A DNA stretch of 64,000 nt from Novosphingobium sp. (GTDB lineage: Bacteria > Pseudomonadota > Alphaproteobacteria > Sphingomonadales > Sphingomonadaceae): positions 1 through 64,000 of the forward strand of contig NZ_JAIXZS010000070.1 in the NCBI RefSeq assembly GCF_027489515.1, in the 5' to 3' direction. Below the pieces are notes generated by a model. That model was not told the DNA's origin. It made no database searches and was given only the letters and a program-made list of their open reading frames with translations. Positions 1 through 8,412 of this stretch are shown in pieces (the stretch's first letter is position 1; each line of letters begins with the position of its first letter). The translations under genes and the position numbers were made by a program.

Positions 1-107
1 CGGCGCTCCTCATCCTTGCGCCGACCGGGTTCTGGGCGGCGTTCCACTATTTCCTCGCCGCGCGCACGATCGTCGAGGACCAGAAGCGAGCCATCGGTTA
101 TGTCTGA
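1..107 (+). CDS. C-terminal end of an MFS-type transporter (partial)
   Basis: The frame open from base 3 to the TGA at 105-107 encodes about 34 residues: a hydrophobic stretch rich in Ala, Leu, Phe and Trp, then a short charged tail (VEDQKRAIGYV). This looks like the last membrane helix and cytoplasmic tail of a major facilitator transporter; the rest lies outside the window. The stop overlaps the start of the next gene by 8 bases, so the two are probably co-transcribed and the transporter may import the substrate of the enzymes that follow. The family call rests on a short fragment and is tentative. Confidence 0.5.
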   Translation, partial: ALLILAPTGFWAAFHYFLAARTIVEDQKRAIGYV

Positions 108-1542
108 GCTGAAGCCCCTCCCCTCCTACATGAACGGCGCGTGGGTTCTCCCCGCAACCTCGACCGCGATCTTCGAGGCGATCAATCCGGCAACCGAAGA
201 GCCTTGCGCGCGCGTCGCGCTCTGCGGCCCGGACGATGTCGACCGCGCGATGGCAGCGGCCCGCGCGGCCTTCGACGGCTATTCGTCGACGAGCCTCGAT
301 GAGCGCCTCGCCCTTGTCGAAAAGCTGATCGCGATCTTCGAGGCGCGCTATGACGAAATGGTCACGGCGATCAGCACGGAGATGGGTGCGCCGTACGATC
401 TTTCCTACAATGCACAGGCCGAATGCGGGCCCGGGCACCTCAAGGAAACGGTCAAGGCCGCGCGCGAAATGGTGTGGGAGCGGCCGCTGGGCGGGCGCGG
501 ACGCCTAGTGCATGAGGCAGTCGGCGTCTGCGCGCTGATCACGCCGTGGAACTGGCCGATCAACCAGCTCGCCGCCAAGATCGGCCCGGCGCTGGTGGCG
601 GGCTGCACCATGGTGCTGAAACCCAGCGAGATCGCGCCACTCTCCGCGCAGCTCTTTGCCGAGTTCATCCACGAAGCCGGCTTTCCGGCTGGCGTGTTCA
701 ACATGGTCCACGGCACCGGCCCCGGCATTGGCGACGCGCTGACGAGCCATCTGGAAGCGGACATGGTTTCGTTCACCGGATCGACCCGCGCGGGCATCCA
801 GGTGGCAAAGTCGGCCGCCGAGACGGTCAAGCGCGTCTCTCAGGAACTGGGAGGCAAGTCTCCCAATCTGGTCTTTGCCGATGCCGGGCTGGAGGCTGCC
901 GTCGCGCGCGGCGTGCGCCACTGCTTCAACAACACCGGTCAATCGTGCAACGCGCCGACGCGCATGCTGGTCGAGGCTTCGGTCTATGACGAGGCAGTCG
1001 GGATCGCAAAGACCGTGGCCGAGAGCGTGCAGCTGGGCGATCCGATGGAAAAGGGTCCCCATCTCGGACCCGTCGTCAGCAAGGTTCATTTCGAGCGCAT
1101 TCAGCGGCTGATCGAAGCGGGCATCGCGGAGGGCGCGCGGCTGGTGACCGGAGGTCCGGGCCGGGCGGACGGGTTCAACCGCGGGTACTACGTCAAGCCG
1201 ACGATCTTTGCCGACGTCACCAACCAGATGACCATCGCGCGCGAAGAGATTTTCGGCCCCGTGCTCGCCATGATCCCGTTCAAGGACGAAGCCGAAGCTG
1301 TCGCGATCGCCAACGACACGCCCTATGGCTTGGCCGCCTATGTCCAGACCGGCGACATGGAGCGCGCGCGGCGCGTCGGGCGGCAGCTCCGCGCTGGGAG
1401 CGTCTATCTGAACGGCGCGGGCCAGGACTACTGCTCACCCTTCGGCGGTTACAAGCAATCGGGCAACGGGCGTGAATGGGGCGAATTCGGCCTCCACGAT
1501 TACCTCGAGATCAAGGTTATCAACGGCTTCGAACCGGCATGA
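100..1542 (+). CDS. NAD(P)-dependent aldehyde dehydrogenase
   Basis: A 480-residue aldehyde dehydrogenase of normal family length, oxidising an aldehyde to its acid in the cytoplasm. Visible family features are the PWNWP motif near residue 150, the cofactor-site FTGST near 225, the general base Glu in QELGGK (about residue 249) and the catalytic Cys in NTGQSCN (about 283). The start at 100 was preferred to an upstream in-frame ATG at 16 because the protein then begins like its relatives and overlaps the transporter stop only slightly. It overlaps the next gene by ATGA. Together with the GMC oxidoreductase two genes on, it could take an alcohol to an acid. The substrate is not predictable from sequence. 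Confidence 0.93.
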   Translation: MSELKPLPSYMNGAWVLPATSTAIFEAINPATEEPCARVALCGPDDVDRAMAAARAAFDGYSSTSLDERLALVEKLIAIFEARYDEMVTAISTEMGAPYDLSYNAQAECGPGHLKETVKAAREMVWERPLGGRGRLVHEAVGVCALITPWNWPINQLAAKIGPALVAGCTMVLKPSEIAPLSAQLFAEFIHEAGFPAGVFNMVHGTGPGIGDALTSHLEADMVSFTGSTRAGIQVAKSAAETVKRVSQELGGKSPNLVFADAGLEAAVARGVRHCFNNTGQSCNAPTRMLVEASVYDEAVGIAKTVAESVQLGDPMEKGPHLGPVVSKVHFERIQRLIEAGIAEGARLVTGGPGRADGFNRGYYVKPTIFADVTNQMTIAREEIFGPVLAMIPFKDEAEAVAIANDTPYGLAAYVQTGDMERARRVGRQLRAGSVYLNGAGQDYCSPFGGYKQSGNGREWGEFGLHDYLEIKVINGFEPA

Positions 1543-2726
1543 AGCTCACCGATATCGAGACGTTCGTTGTCGGTAACCCGCCGCCGCATTTCGGCGGGCG
1601 CTACTTCGTGTTCGTCAAACTCACGACCGCCTGCGGGGTGAGCGGGATCGGGGAGGCCTATTGCGTCCCCTTCTCGCCCCACCTCGTTGCAAAGATGATC
1701 GAGGACGTGTTCGCCCGCTATGCGGCGGGGCGCGATCCGCATGATATAGAGAACCTCTGGCGGCGCGTCTATTCAAGCGGGTTTACCCAGCACAGCGACC
1801 TGTCGCTGATGGGCGTGCTGAGCGCGCTGGAAATGGCCTGCTGGGATATCGTGGGCAAGGCGGCGGGGCAGCCGGTCTACAAGCTGCTCGGCGGTCAGGT
1901 GCACGAGCGGCTTCGCGCCTATTCCTATATCTACCCGCGCCCGGGGGATCAGACCGACGTCTACCACGATCCCGACCTCGCGGCGGAACGCTCGGCGGAA
2001 TATCTCGCCATGGGCTTCACCGCGCTGAAGTTCGATCCGGCGGGGCCTTATTCGGCGTTCGACGGGCGGCAGTTGTCGCTGGAGGCGCTCGATCTTTCGG
2101 AGCGTTTTGCCAACAAGCTGCGCGAGGCAGTCGGCAACAAGGCTGACCTGCTGTTCGGCACGCATGGGCAGATGACCGCAGCGGGTGCAATCCGGCTGGC
2201 GAAGCGGCTTGAGGCGGCGGACCCGCTGTGGCTGGAAGAACCCGTTCCGCCCGATGCGCCGGAGGAGATGGCGAAAGTCGCGCGCGCAACATCAATCCCC
2301 ATCGCGACCGGCGAACGGCTTTCGACCAAGTATGATTTTGCGCGGCTGCTCGATGCCGGCGGCGCAGCAATCCTGCAGATGAACCTCGGCCGCGTCGGCG
2401 GGTTGCTGGAAGCGAAGAAGATCGCCGGCATGGCCGAAGTGCGCCACGCGCAGATCGCGCCGCATCTCTATTGCGGCCCGGTGGTGGGCGCGGCGAACAT
2501 CCAGCTGGCGACTGCGACACCGAACTTCCTCATCCTCGAGAGCATCGAGGACTGGGGCGGCTTCCATACCGATATCCTCAAGAGCCCGATCCGTTTCGAG
2601 GAAGGCCATGTGATCCCGCCGACCGAGCCGGGGCTTGGCGTCGAACTCAACGAGGAGGTCGCGCGTGCGCATCCCTACACCGGGGATATGCTGCACCTGG
2701 AAATGACGCAGCACCCTGTACAATGA
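1539..2726 (+). CDS. Enolase-superfamily (mandelate racemase/muconate lactonizing) sugar-acid dehydratase-like protein
   Basis: A 395-residue protein with the two-domain layout of the mandelate racemase branch. Seen are WLEEP (Glu233/234), ATGER (Glu259), the PH motif at His309 and ILES (Glu334), which match the second and third metal ligands and the C-terminal catalytic His and Glu. Where most members carry the first metal ligand in a D-x-N or D-x-H strand motif, this protein reads FGTHGQ (206-211), with Gly in the Asp position. Many members dehydrate acid sugars, so an aldonate-like or hydroxy-acid substrate is the best guess. It is joined to both neighbours by ATGA overlaps, indicating one operon. 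Family confident, reaction uncertain. Confidence 0.85.
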   Translation: MKLTDIETFVVGNPPPHFGGRYFVFVKLTTACGVSGIGEAYCVPFSPHLVAKMIEDVFARYAAGRDPHDIENLWRRVYSSGFTQHSDLSLMGVLSALEMACWDIVGKAAGQPVYKLLGGQVHERLRAYSYIYPRPGDQTDVYHDPDLAAERSAEYLAMGFTALKFDPAGPYSAFDGRQLSLEALDLSERFANKLREAVGNKADLLFGTHGQMTAAGAIRLAKRLEAADPLWLEEPVPPDAPEEMAKVARATSIPIATGERLSTKYDFARLLDAGGAAILQMNLGRVGGLLEAKKIAGMAEVRHAQIAPHLYCGPVVGAANIQLATATPNFLILESIEDWGGFHTDILKSPIRFEEGHVIPPTEPGLGVELNEEVARAHPYTGDMLHLEMTQHPVQ

Positions 2727-4345
2727 CCGAGACCTTCGACTATATCGTGGTGGGCGCAGGCACCGCCGGATGCGTGCTGGCCAATCGGCTGACCGAGGAC
2801 GGCACGTCCACCGTGCTGCTGCTCGAGGCGGGCGGAAGCGACCTTTCGATCTGGATCCAGATGCCGATCGGCTACGGCCGCACCTTTTTCGACAAGCGGA
2901 TCAACTGGATGTACGACACCGAGCCGGTTGACGGGCTTGGCGGGCGCAGCAGCTACTGGCCGCGCGGCAAGGTCATCGGCGGCTCGGGCTCGATCAACGC
3001 GATGGTCTATGTGCGCGGGCAGCCGCGTGATTTCGATGATTGGCGCACGGCGGGCAACCCCGGCTGGGGCTGGGACGACGTGCTGCCCTTCTTCACCAAG
3101 TCCGAGGATTTCGACCGCTATAGCGCGCACCACGGACGCGGCGGGCCGCAGCATGTCACCGAGATCACGCCGCACGTCCACCCGGTGTGCCACAGCTTCA
3201 TCGAGACAGCGGAAGGCCTCGGCTTTCCGGTGACGAGCGATTTCAACGGCAGCAATCCCGAAGGCGTCGGGTTCTATCAGATCAACACGCGCGGCGGCTG
3301 GCGCGCTTCGACCGCAAACGCGTTTCTCCACCCAGCGCTCAAGCGCAAAAACCTCATGCTGCGGACAAGGTCGCAGGCGACCCGTGTGCTGTTCGAAGGC
3401 GCGCGGGCGGTGGGCATCGAATACCGGCGCGGTGGGAAACTGCATCAGGTGAAGGCGCGGCGCGAGGTGATCCTCTCCGGCGGGGCAATCAATTCGCCGC
3501 AACTGCTGATGCTGTCCGGAATCGGCGATGGCGCGGCATTGGCGCAGCATGGCATTGGCGTGCAGCAACATCTTCCCGCCGTTGGCCGGAACCTGCAAGA
3601 CCATCTCGCTGTCTCGTACTTCTACAAGGTGCGCACCGCCACACTCAACGACGAGCTGCATCCGCTACTCGGCAAGGCACAGGCCGCGCTGCGCTTTGCC
3701 TTCGACCGGCGCGGGCCGCTGTCACTCAGCGTGAACCAGAGCGGCGGCTTCGTGCGCAGCGGCAAGGACGCGCCGAATGTCGATCTGCAGCTGTATTTCA
3801 GCCCGGTGAGCTATACCAAGACGCCGCTCGCCGCGCGCAAGCTGCTGAATCCCGATCCGTTTTCAGCCTTCCTGCTCTCATTCAACCCTTGCCGGCCGAC
3901 GAGCCGTGGGCATCTGGAGCTACGCTCTGCCGATCCCCTCGCCTATCCGGTGATCCAGCCCAATTATCTCTCGACCGAGCAGGACATCGCCGAAGTGCGT
4001 GCGGGCAATCGTCTGCTGCGCCAGATCGCGGCAAGCCGGCCACTGGCGGACATGATCACCGAGGAACTGATTCCCGGCCCTGCGGTGGAGACCGCGGAAG
4101 ACCAGCTCGCAGATTTCCGCGCGCGGGCGGACACGGTCTATCATCCCACCGGCACTTGCGCGATGGGGCCGGACCCGCTGACCTCGGTGGTCGATGCGCG
4201 TCTGCGCGTCCATGGCACCGAAGGCCTGCGGGTGATCGACGCCTCGATCTTCCCCAATATCACCAGCGGCAACACCAATGCGCCGACGGTGATGGTGGCG
4301 GAAAAGGGCGCGGCAATGATCCTCGAGGATGCGCGCCGGCGGTAG
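2723..4345 (+). CDS. GMC-family FAD-dependent alcohol oxidoreductase (choline dehydrogenase-like)
   Basis: A 540-residue glucose-methanol-choline oxidoreductase. The FAD-binding motif VVGAGTAGC is at the N terminus, the family signature GGSGSINAMVYVRG lies near residue 88, and the active-site His is in YHPTGTCAMG near residue 474, followed by the NTNAPTVM segment. Such enzymes oxidise primary or secondary alcohols to carbonyls using FAD and pass electrons to oxygen or a quinone. There is no export signal. The start overlaps the dehydratase stop by ATGA. The adjacent aldehyde dehydrogenase could use its aldehyde product (inference). It is last in the plus-strand operon and faces a convergent gene after a 24-base gap. 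Confidence 0.92.
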   Translation: MTETFDYIVVGAGTAGCVLANRLTEDGTSTVLLLEAGGSDLSIWIQMPIGYGRTFFDKRINWMYDTEPVDGLGGRSSYWPRGKVIGGSGSINAMVYVRGQPRDFDDWRTAGNPGWGWDDVLPFFTKSEDFDRYSAHHGRGGPQHVTEITPHVHPVCHSFIETAEGLGFPVTSDFNGSNPEGVGFYQINTRGGWRASTANAFLHPALKRKNLMLRTRSQATRVLFEGARAVGIEYRRGGKLHQVKARREVILSGGAINSPQLLMLSGIGDGAALAQHGIGVQQHLPAVGRNLQDHLAVSYFYKVRTATLNDELHPLLGKAQAALRFAFDRRGPLSLSVNQSGGFVRSGKDAPNVDLQLYFSPVSYTKTPLAARKLLNPDPFSAFLLSFNPCRPTSRGHLELRSADPLAYPVIQPNYLSTEQDIAEVRAGNRLLRQIAASRPLADMITEELIPGPAVETAEDQLADFRARADTVYHPTGTCAMGPDPLTSVVDARLRVHGTEGLRVIDASIFPNITSGNTNAPTVMVAEKGAAMILEDARRR

Positions 4346-4353
4346 ATCCGGCC

Positions 4354-4369
4354 GGCGCGCCTTCGCGCC
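4354..4369. terminator. Short GC hairpin between convergent genes (possible terminator)
   Basis: GGCGCG and CGCGCC flank a four-base CCTT loop, filling most of the 24-base gap between the GMC gene and the opposing dehydrogenase. There is no T tract, so a terminator role is only suggested by position. Confidence 0.3.
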
Positions 4370-5323
4370 TCAGCGGCGCGGGACGACTTCGTAGCCCTGC
4401 TCCTCGGGCTCATCATCGACCATCTGCTCGGGAAAGCCCGTGCCCAGCACCTTGATGCCGACCGGCTCTTCATAGCGGCGGATGATGTTGGGCGAGTGTT
4501 CGCGCGGGCCGAAAGCGGCCTCGCCTTCCTTGAACAGGCGCACGATAAGCGGGGACATTTCAACGGGAACGCCGGTTTCCTTGGCGATCTTGTCGAACAG
4601 GCCGACGTCCTTGGAGACGAGGTCCATCGTGAAGTTGATATCGCGGCTGCCGTTGAGAATGACCTGCGATTCCGTCTCGTGGACAAAGCTGTTGCCCGAG
4701 GAAATGCGGATCGCCTCATACGTCGTGTTCATGTCGAGCCCGACCGCCTTGCACACCGTCAGCGCCTCGGCGAGTGCGACGAGGTGCGCGGTGCAGAGGA
4801 AGTTGGTCATGACCTTGAGCTGCGAGGCAGTGCCCCAATCACCGGTGTGGAGCACACGGCGCCCCAGCGTGGTCAGCACAGGCAGCACGCGTTCAAAACC
4901 CTCGCGCGGGCCGGCAGCGAAGATCGAGATGTTGCCGGTGTCCGCACGGTGGCAGCCGCCCGAGACGGGGCATTCCATGAAAAGGCCGCCCTTGGCCTCG
5001 ACCAGCGGGCCGAGGCGGAGGACTTCGGCATAGTCGGTGGTGCTCATTTCCATCCAGACCTGCCCGGGGCGCATGACGGCGAGGAAACCGTCCTCTCCCT
5101 CGGCCACGGCAGCACTGGCAGCGGGCGACGGCAGGCAGGTGATGATGACATCCACCGCTTCGCCCAGCTCCCGCGGGCTCGCCGCTTCCTTGGCGCCGCG
5201 CGCGACATATTCGGCGACGAGTTCGGGATTGAGATCGCGCACGGTAACGTCATGGCCATTGCGGATCAGGCTGCCCGCCAGCTTGCCGCCGACATTGCCG
5301 AGGCCGATGAAACCGATCTTCAT
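4370..5323 (-). CDS. NAD-binding beta-hydroxyacid dehydrogenase (3-hydroxyisobutyrate/tartronate semialdehyde reductase family)
   Basis: A 317-residue member of the beta-hydroxyacid dehydrogenase family. The N terminus reads IGFIGLGNVGG, a Rossmann dinucleotide motif. The substrate-binding PVSGG segment is at 119-123 and the catalytic Lys in SQLKVMTN is Lys170, with Asn174 placed as in the family. It reversibly oxidises a beta-hydroxy acid to its semialdehyde with NAD(P). It is about 20 residues longer than typical members, with an acidic C-terminal tail (MVDDEPEEQ). It sits 6 bases after the MDR reductase gene, last in a minus-strand operon with aldolase and dioxygenase genes. Substrate unknown. 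Confidence 0.9.
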   Translation of the reverse strand: MKIGFIGLGNVGGKLAGSLIRNGHDVTVRDLNPELVAEYVARGAKEAASPRELGEAVDVIITCLPSPAASAAVAEGEDGFLAVMRPGQVWMEMSTTDYAEVLRLGPLVEAKGGLFMECPVSGGCHRADTGNISIFAAGPREGFERVLPVLTTLGRRVLHTGDWGTASQLKVMTNFLCTAHLVALAEALTVCKAVGLDMNTTYEAIRISSGNSFVHETESQVILNGSRDINFTMDLVSKDVGLFDKIAKETGVPVEMSPLIVRLFKEGEAAFGPREHSPNIIRRYEEPVGIKVLGTGFPEQMVDDEPEEQGYEVVPRR

Positions 5324-5329
5324 GTGGGA

Positions 5330-6415
5330 TTATTCTCCAGGGACGAGCACGATCTTGCCGACGTGCTGCTTGGTGAGGAAGGCGCGCTGCGCTTCGACGA
5401 TCTGCGAAAGCGGATATGTCGCGGCCACGACGGGGCGGATTTCGCCGCGCTCGATATAGCCGACGAGATTGGGGAACACTTGCGGCTCAAGGATCGTGCA
5501 GCCGTAGAGCGTGAGATCCTTGAGGTAGAGCGTGCGCAAGTCCAGTTCGGCGATCGGCCCGGAGATTGCGCCGGCGACGCCGTAGCGGCCGCCGCGCTTC
5601 AGCACCTGCAGCAGTGCCGGAAAGCCCGCGCCGCCGGCCACGTCGATCACGACATCGAAGTGCTCCTGCCCGAAAAGGGCGACGAGGTCGGCATCGCGCG
5701 GCTCGATCTGCGCGGCGCCGAGCACGCGGACGCCATCGGCCTTGTCGGCGCTGGCGAGCGCGGTGATGACGGCACCCCGGCGCCTTGCCAGCTGGACTGC
5801 TGCGGAGCCGACACCACCGGATGCACCAGTGATGAGGACGCGTTCACCTGCCGCGAGCGCCGTGCGAGTGAGCATGTTCTCCGCGGCGGAATAGGCACAA
5901 GGGAACGAGGCGAGCTCCACATCGGTCAGTGGAGTTTCAATGGGGTGCGCATGGGCCGAAGGGGCGCGGGCATATTGCGCGAAGGCCCCATCGACTTCCG
6001 AGCCGAAGTAGGTTGCCTCGAAGCGCGTCGCGCCGCGGAATACAGGCTCCACCAGCACGCGCTGGCCGATGCGGGCGGGATCGACGCCATCTCCCACCGC
6101 GACAATCCGGCCGGCAGCATCGGCGCCCTGAATGCGCGGGAACTGCGGGACGGCACCGGTCCATCCGGAGTCTTCGGTCTTCGCCTCGGCAAATCCATCG
6201 CCGCCGCCTGCTTCGGTGGCAACCGTGACGGCCTTGGAGTACCAGGCGGTGCGGGTGTTGATATCGGTGTTGTTGACCCCGCAGGCGCCGACGCGGATGA
6301 GCACTTCGCCATTGCGCGGCTGCGGTACCGGCACGTCGGTGCGGCACGACAGGCATTCGAAGCCGCCATTGCCAGTGAGCAGCACGGCTTCCATCGTGGC
6401 GGGGACGGCGTCCAT
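5330..6415 (-). CDS. MDR-family zinc-type/quinone oxidoreductase
   Basis: About 361 residues of the medium-chain dehydrogenase/reductase superfamily. The catalytic domain begins GEVLIRVGACGVNNTD and the cofactor domain carries GASGGVGSAAVQLA, the NADP-binding signature of the quinone-oxidoreductase branch; the C terminus ends GKIVLV as in relatives. No clear structural-zinc Cys cluster is seen. An upstream in-frame ATG is rejected because it would run into the preceding aldolase gene; ATG at 6415 leaves a 4-base gap, and ATG at 6394 (MEAVLL) is an equally good start matching homologue N termini. It probably reduces an enone or oxidises an alcohol in the same pathway as its operon neighbours. 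Confidence 0.85.
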   Translation of the reverse strand: MDAVPATMEAVLLTGNGGFECLSCRTDVPVPQPRNGEVLIRVGACGVNNTDINTRTAWYSKAVTVATEAGGGDGFAEAKTEDSGWTGAVPQFPRIQGADAAGRIVAVGDGVDPARIGQRVLVEPVFRGATRFEATYFGSEVDGAFAQYARAPSAHAHPIETPLTDVELASFPCAYSAAENMLTRTALAAGERVLITGASGGVGSAAVQLARRRGAVITALASADKADGVRVLGAAQIEPRDADLVALFGQEHFDVVIDVAGGAGFPALLQVLKRGGRYGVAGAISGPIAELDLRTLYLKDLTLYGCTILEPQVFPNLVGYIERGEIRPVVAATYPLSQIVEAQRAFLTKQHVGKIVLVPGE

Positions 6416-6419
6416 CGGA

Positions 6420-7139
6420 TCAGGCCAGTGCCGGAAGCTGGGATTTGAGCCAGTCAAAATGCGCATAGGACATGCCGCGATAGTCGTCCCAGCCGCGCGC
6501 GGTCTTTTCCGCCACTTCATCCGACAGCACATTGAGCGGCTGGCCGCTGGCATAGGCGAGCAGCAGCGTCTGCGCCGCCTTCTCGAAGAAGTAGAGATCC
6601 TCGAAGGCTTCGGCGACGGTCGGCCCGGTGCAAGTGATCCCGTGATTGCCCATCAGCAGCGTCTTCTTGTTGCCCAGTGCGGCGGCGAGGCGCAGCCCTT
6701 CCTCCGCTTCGTCGGCAATGCCGCCAAAGCCCTGATCGATCGCAAGGCGATTGAAAAAGCGCGCCGTGTTGTTGTCGAGCGGCAGCATTCGCGGATCGGC
6801 GAGCGTAGCGAGCGCGGTGGCGTGCGGCGGATGGCAGTGGATGATGACGCGCGCGGCAGGGCACTGGCGGTGCACGGTGCCGTGGATCGTCCAGGCCGAG
6901 GCATCGGGCGCATCGGGGCGGCTCATCACCTCCGCATCGTCGGCATCGAGCAGCATCAGGTCAGCCGGCTTGATGCTCGCGAAGTGCTGCCACTTGCGGT
7001 TGAGAAGGAACTGCTTGCCGTCCGCCGAGACCGCCGCGCTGAAGTGGTTGCCAACCGATTCCGACCAGCCCATCTGCGCGGTGATGCGGAACGCGGCGGC
7101 CAGATCCTCGCGCAGCGCCGCGACTTCGGCGTCCGTCAC
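6420..7139 (-). CDS. Class II aldolase/adducin-domain protein
   Basis: A 239-residue class II aldolase/adducin domain. The metal-binding pair HCHPPH lies about halfway along, and a third candidate His occurs in MGNHG. These proteins act as metal-dependent aldolases, epimerases or decarboxylases on phosphorylated or free sugar acids. The start is a GTG whose bases overlap the TGA of the upstream dioxygenase gene (GTGA), so the two are translationally coupled. The region upstream in the same frame is a shadow of the dioxygenase. In context it may cleave or decarboxylate an intermediate made by the flanking oxidoreductases (inference). Confidence 0.85.
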   Translation of the reverse strand: MTDAEVAALREDLAAAFRITAQMGWSESVGNHFSAAVSADGKQFLLNRKWQHFASIKPADLMLLDADDAEVMSRPDAPDASAWTIHGTVHRQCPAARVIIHCHPPHATALATLADPRMLPLDNNTARFFNRLAIDQGFGGIADEAEEGLRLAAALGNKKTLLMGNHGITCTGPTVAEAFEDLYFFEKAAQTLLLAYASGQPLNVLSDEVAEKTARGWDDYRGMSYAHFDWLKSQLPALA

Positions 7140-8272
7140 TTGAAGCGGCCTTCGCTGGTCAGCGCGCGGTAGGTGCTGCGCATCTCGCCGCGATCGGCAT
7201 AGGTGCCGCGCAGATAGCGCGCGCCGCTGGTGGCGGAATAGGCCTCGCGCCCGTGGACGATGCGGTGGTTGTCGAACACGATGCATTCGCCGGCATTGAT
7301 GCGGAAGCGCATCAGGTACTTGTCGGACTGCAGCATCCGGCCAAAGCGGCAGAACGCAGGGTAATAGCGGTCGAGGACGTCCTGCGGCAGATCGAACACA
7401 TCGGCCATGTGCTGGCTGATAGTGACGCCGGAGACTTCGCCATGTGCGTCGAGTTCGATCACGCGCTGGCGCGAGCGGACGTCGTAGGTGTCGTGCTCGC
7501 AGTAGAAGGGCACTTCGGTTTCGGCGAGGAGCTTGAACTCCTCGGGGTAGAGCTCGCGGAAATCGTTCGCGACCGCCACGCCGTCGAGGAACAGGTTCGC
7601 CCCGCCCTCCACGCTATTGGCGCGGCAGTGGAGGAACTGGACGCCGGGAGCCATGTCCTCTGCCGGGGTGTCGGTGTGCAGCTCGAGCGCTTTTGCGGTG
7701 TACGCCAGGTTCGTCGGCTCGATGTGCGTCATCACATCGAAGTACTCGCCGAAGAATGTCGGGCGCACATGGCCCATCAGCTTGACAAGATCGGTAAGGC
7801 CCTCGTCGCTGTCCGGCATGTCCGTCACCAGCGCGACGCCTTCGACGATCAGCGCCTTCAGCCATTCTGCGACCTTGGTCTTGTCCGCCATGAGGTCGCC
7901 TTGCGCGAAGCGGGCGATCTTCGGATAATGGTCGGCATACCAGGCGCGGCGCGGCAGATCGGACGGATCGTGGCGGCGCTTGCCCTCGGCATAGCTCGCG
8001 AGCCATTCAAGCGGATAGCGGCTGGTGTGGTTCTCGCCGTCCCACGCGATTTCCAGCGCGCCCTCGACCACTTCAGCACTACGCGGGCGCGGGGCGGTTT
8101 CGAGATGGAAGATGTCGAACACACGCTCGCGCGTCTGGCTGTCGAACGAGGTCGGGCAGTTGTCGCGCAGCCAGTAGTTGTTGAAATAGGCGCGCGTGCC
8201 GCCGGGAAGCATGACTTCGAGCCCGGTTTCGGTCAGCGTGACCGATGCTGCGGACGAGGTGGTGGTGGTCAT
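7136..8272 (-). CDS. TauD/TfdA-family Fe(II)/2-oxoglutarate dioxygenase with gamma-butyrobetaine hydroxylase-like N-terminal domain
   Basis: A 378-residue two-domain protein. The first 100 residues resemble the small N-terminal domain of gamma-butyrobetaine hydroxylases (YWLRDNCP near 33-40). The second is a TauD-type jelly roll with the iron-binding His-x-Asp at His199-Asp201 (ELHTDTP) and the distal His340 in RIVHGR, followed by an Arg-containing segment expected to bind 2-oxoglutarate. It hydroxylates an unactivated carbon, possibly on a trimethylated amino acid or carboxylate. It is the first gene of the four-gene minus-strand operon, and a palindrome lies 120 bases upstream, next to the LysR gene. 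The substrate is not established. Confidence 0.88.
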   Translation of the reverse strand: MTTTTSSAASVTLTETGLEVMLPGGTRAYFNNYWLRDNCPTSFDSQTRERVFDIFHLETAPRPRSAEVVEGALEIAWDGENHTSRYPLEWLASYAEGKRRHDPSDLPRRAWYADHYPKIARFAQGDLMADKTKVAEWLKALIVEGVALVTDMPDSDEGLTDLVKLMGHVRPTFFGEYFDVMTHIEPTNLAYTAKALELHTDTPAEDMAPGVQFLHCRANSVEGGANLFLDGVAVANDFRELYPEEFKLLAETEVPFYCEHDTYDVRSRQRVIELDAHGEVSGVTISQHMADVFDLPQDVLDRYYPAFCRFGRMLQSDKYLMRFRINAGECIVFDNHRIVHGREAYSATSGARYLRGTYADRGEMRSTYRALTSEGRFK

Positions 8273-8392
8273 GTGTTCCCCCGCTGGGATGGTTGGCGGA
8301 CTGACTGCCGCTCTCTACCACACAACTTTAGCCCGGAATGGTCCGGCTCAGCAGTGCATCATCAAGAATCATACATCATATCAATGACCGTA

Positions 8393-8412
8393 ATGCATTC
8401 GCATGAATGCAT
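8393..8412. promoter_or_regulatory. Inverted repeat, candidate LysR operator
   Basis: ATGCATT and AATGCAT form a perfect 7-base inverted repeat around CGCATG. It touches the LysR stop codon and lies about 120 bases upstream of the dioxygenase start on the minus strand, where a regulator site for the dioxygenase operon would be expected. The 139-base gap 8273-8411 is otherwise AT-richer than its surroundings and holds no gene. The operator role is inferred from symmetry and position. Confidence 0.35.

Noticed and set aside
4496..6448. 650-codon open frame spanning the beta-hydroxyacid and MDR dehydrogenase genes on the opposite strand
   Set aside because: Crosses two real genes and lacks domain character.
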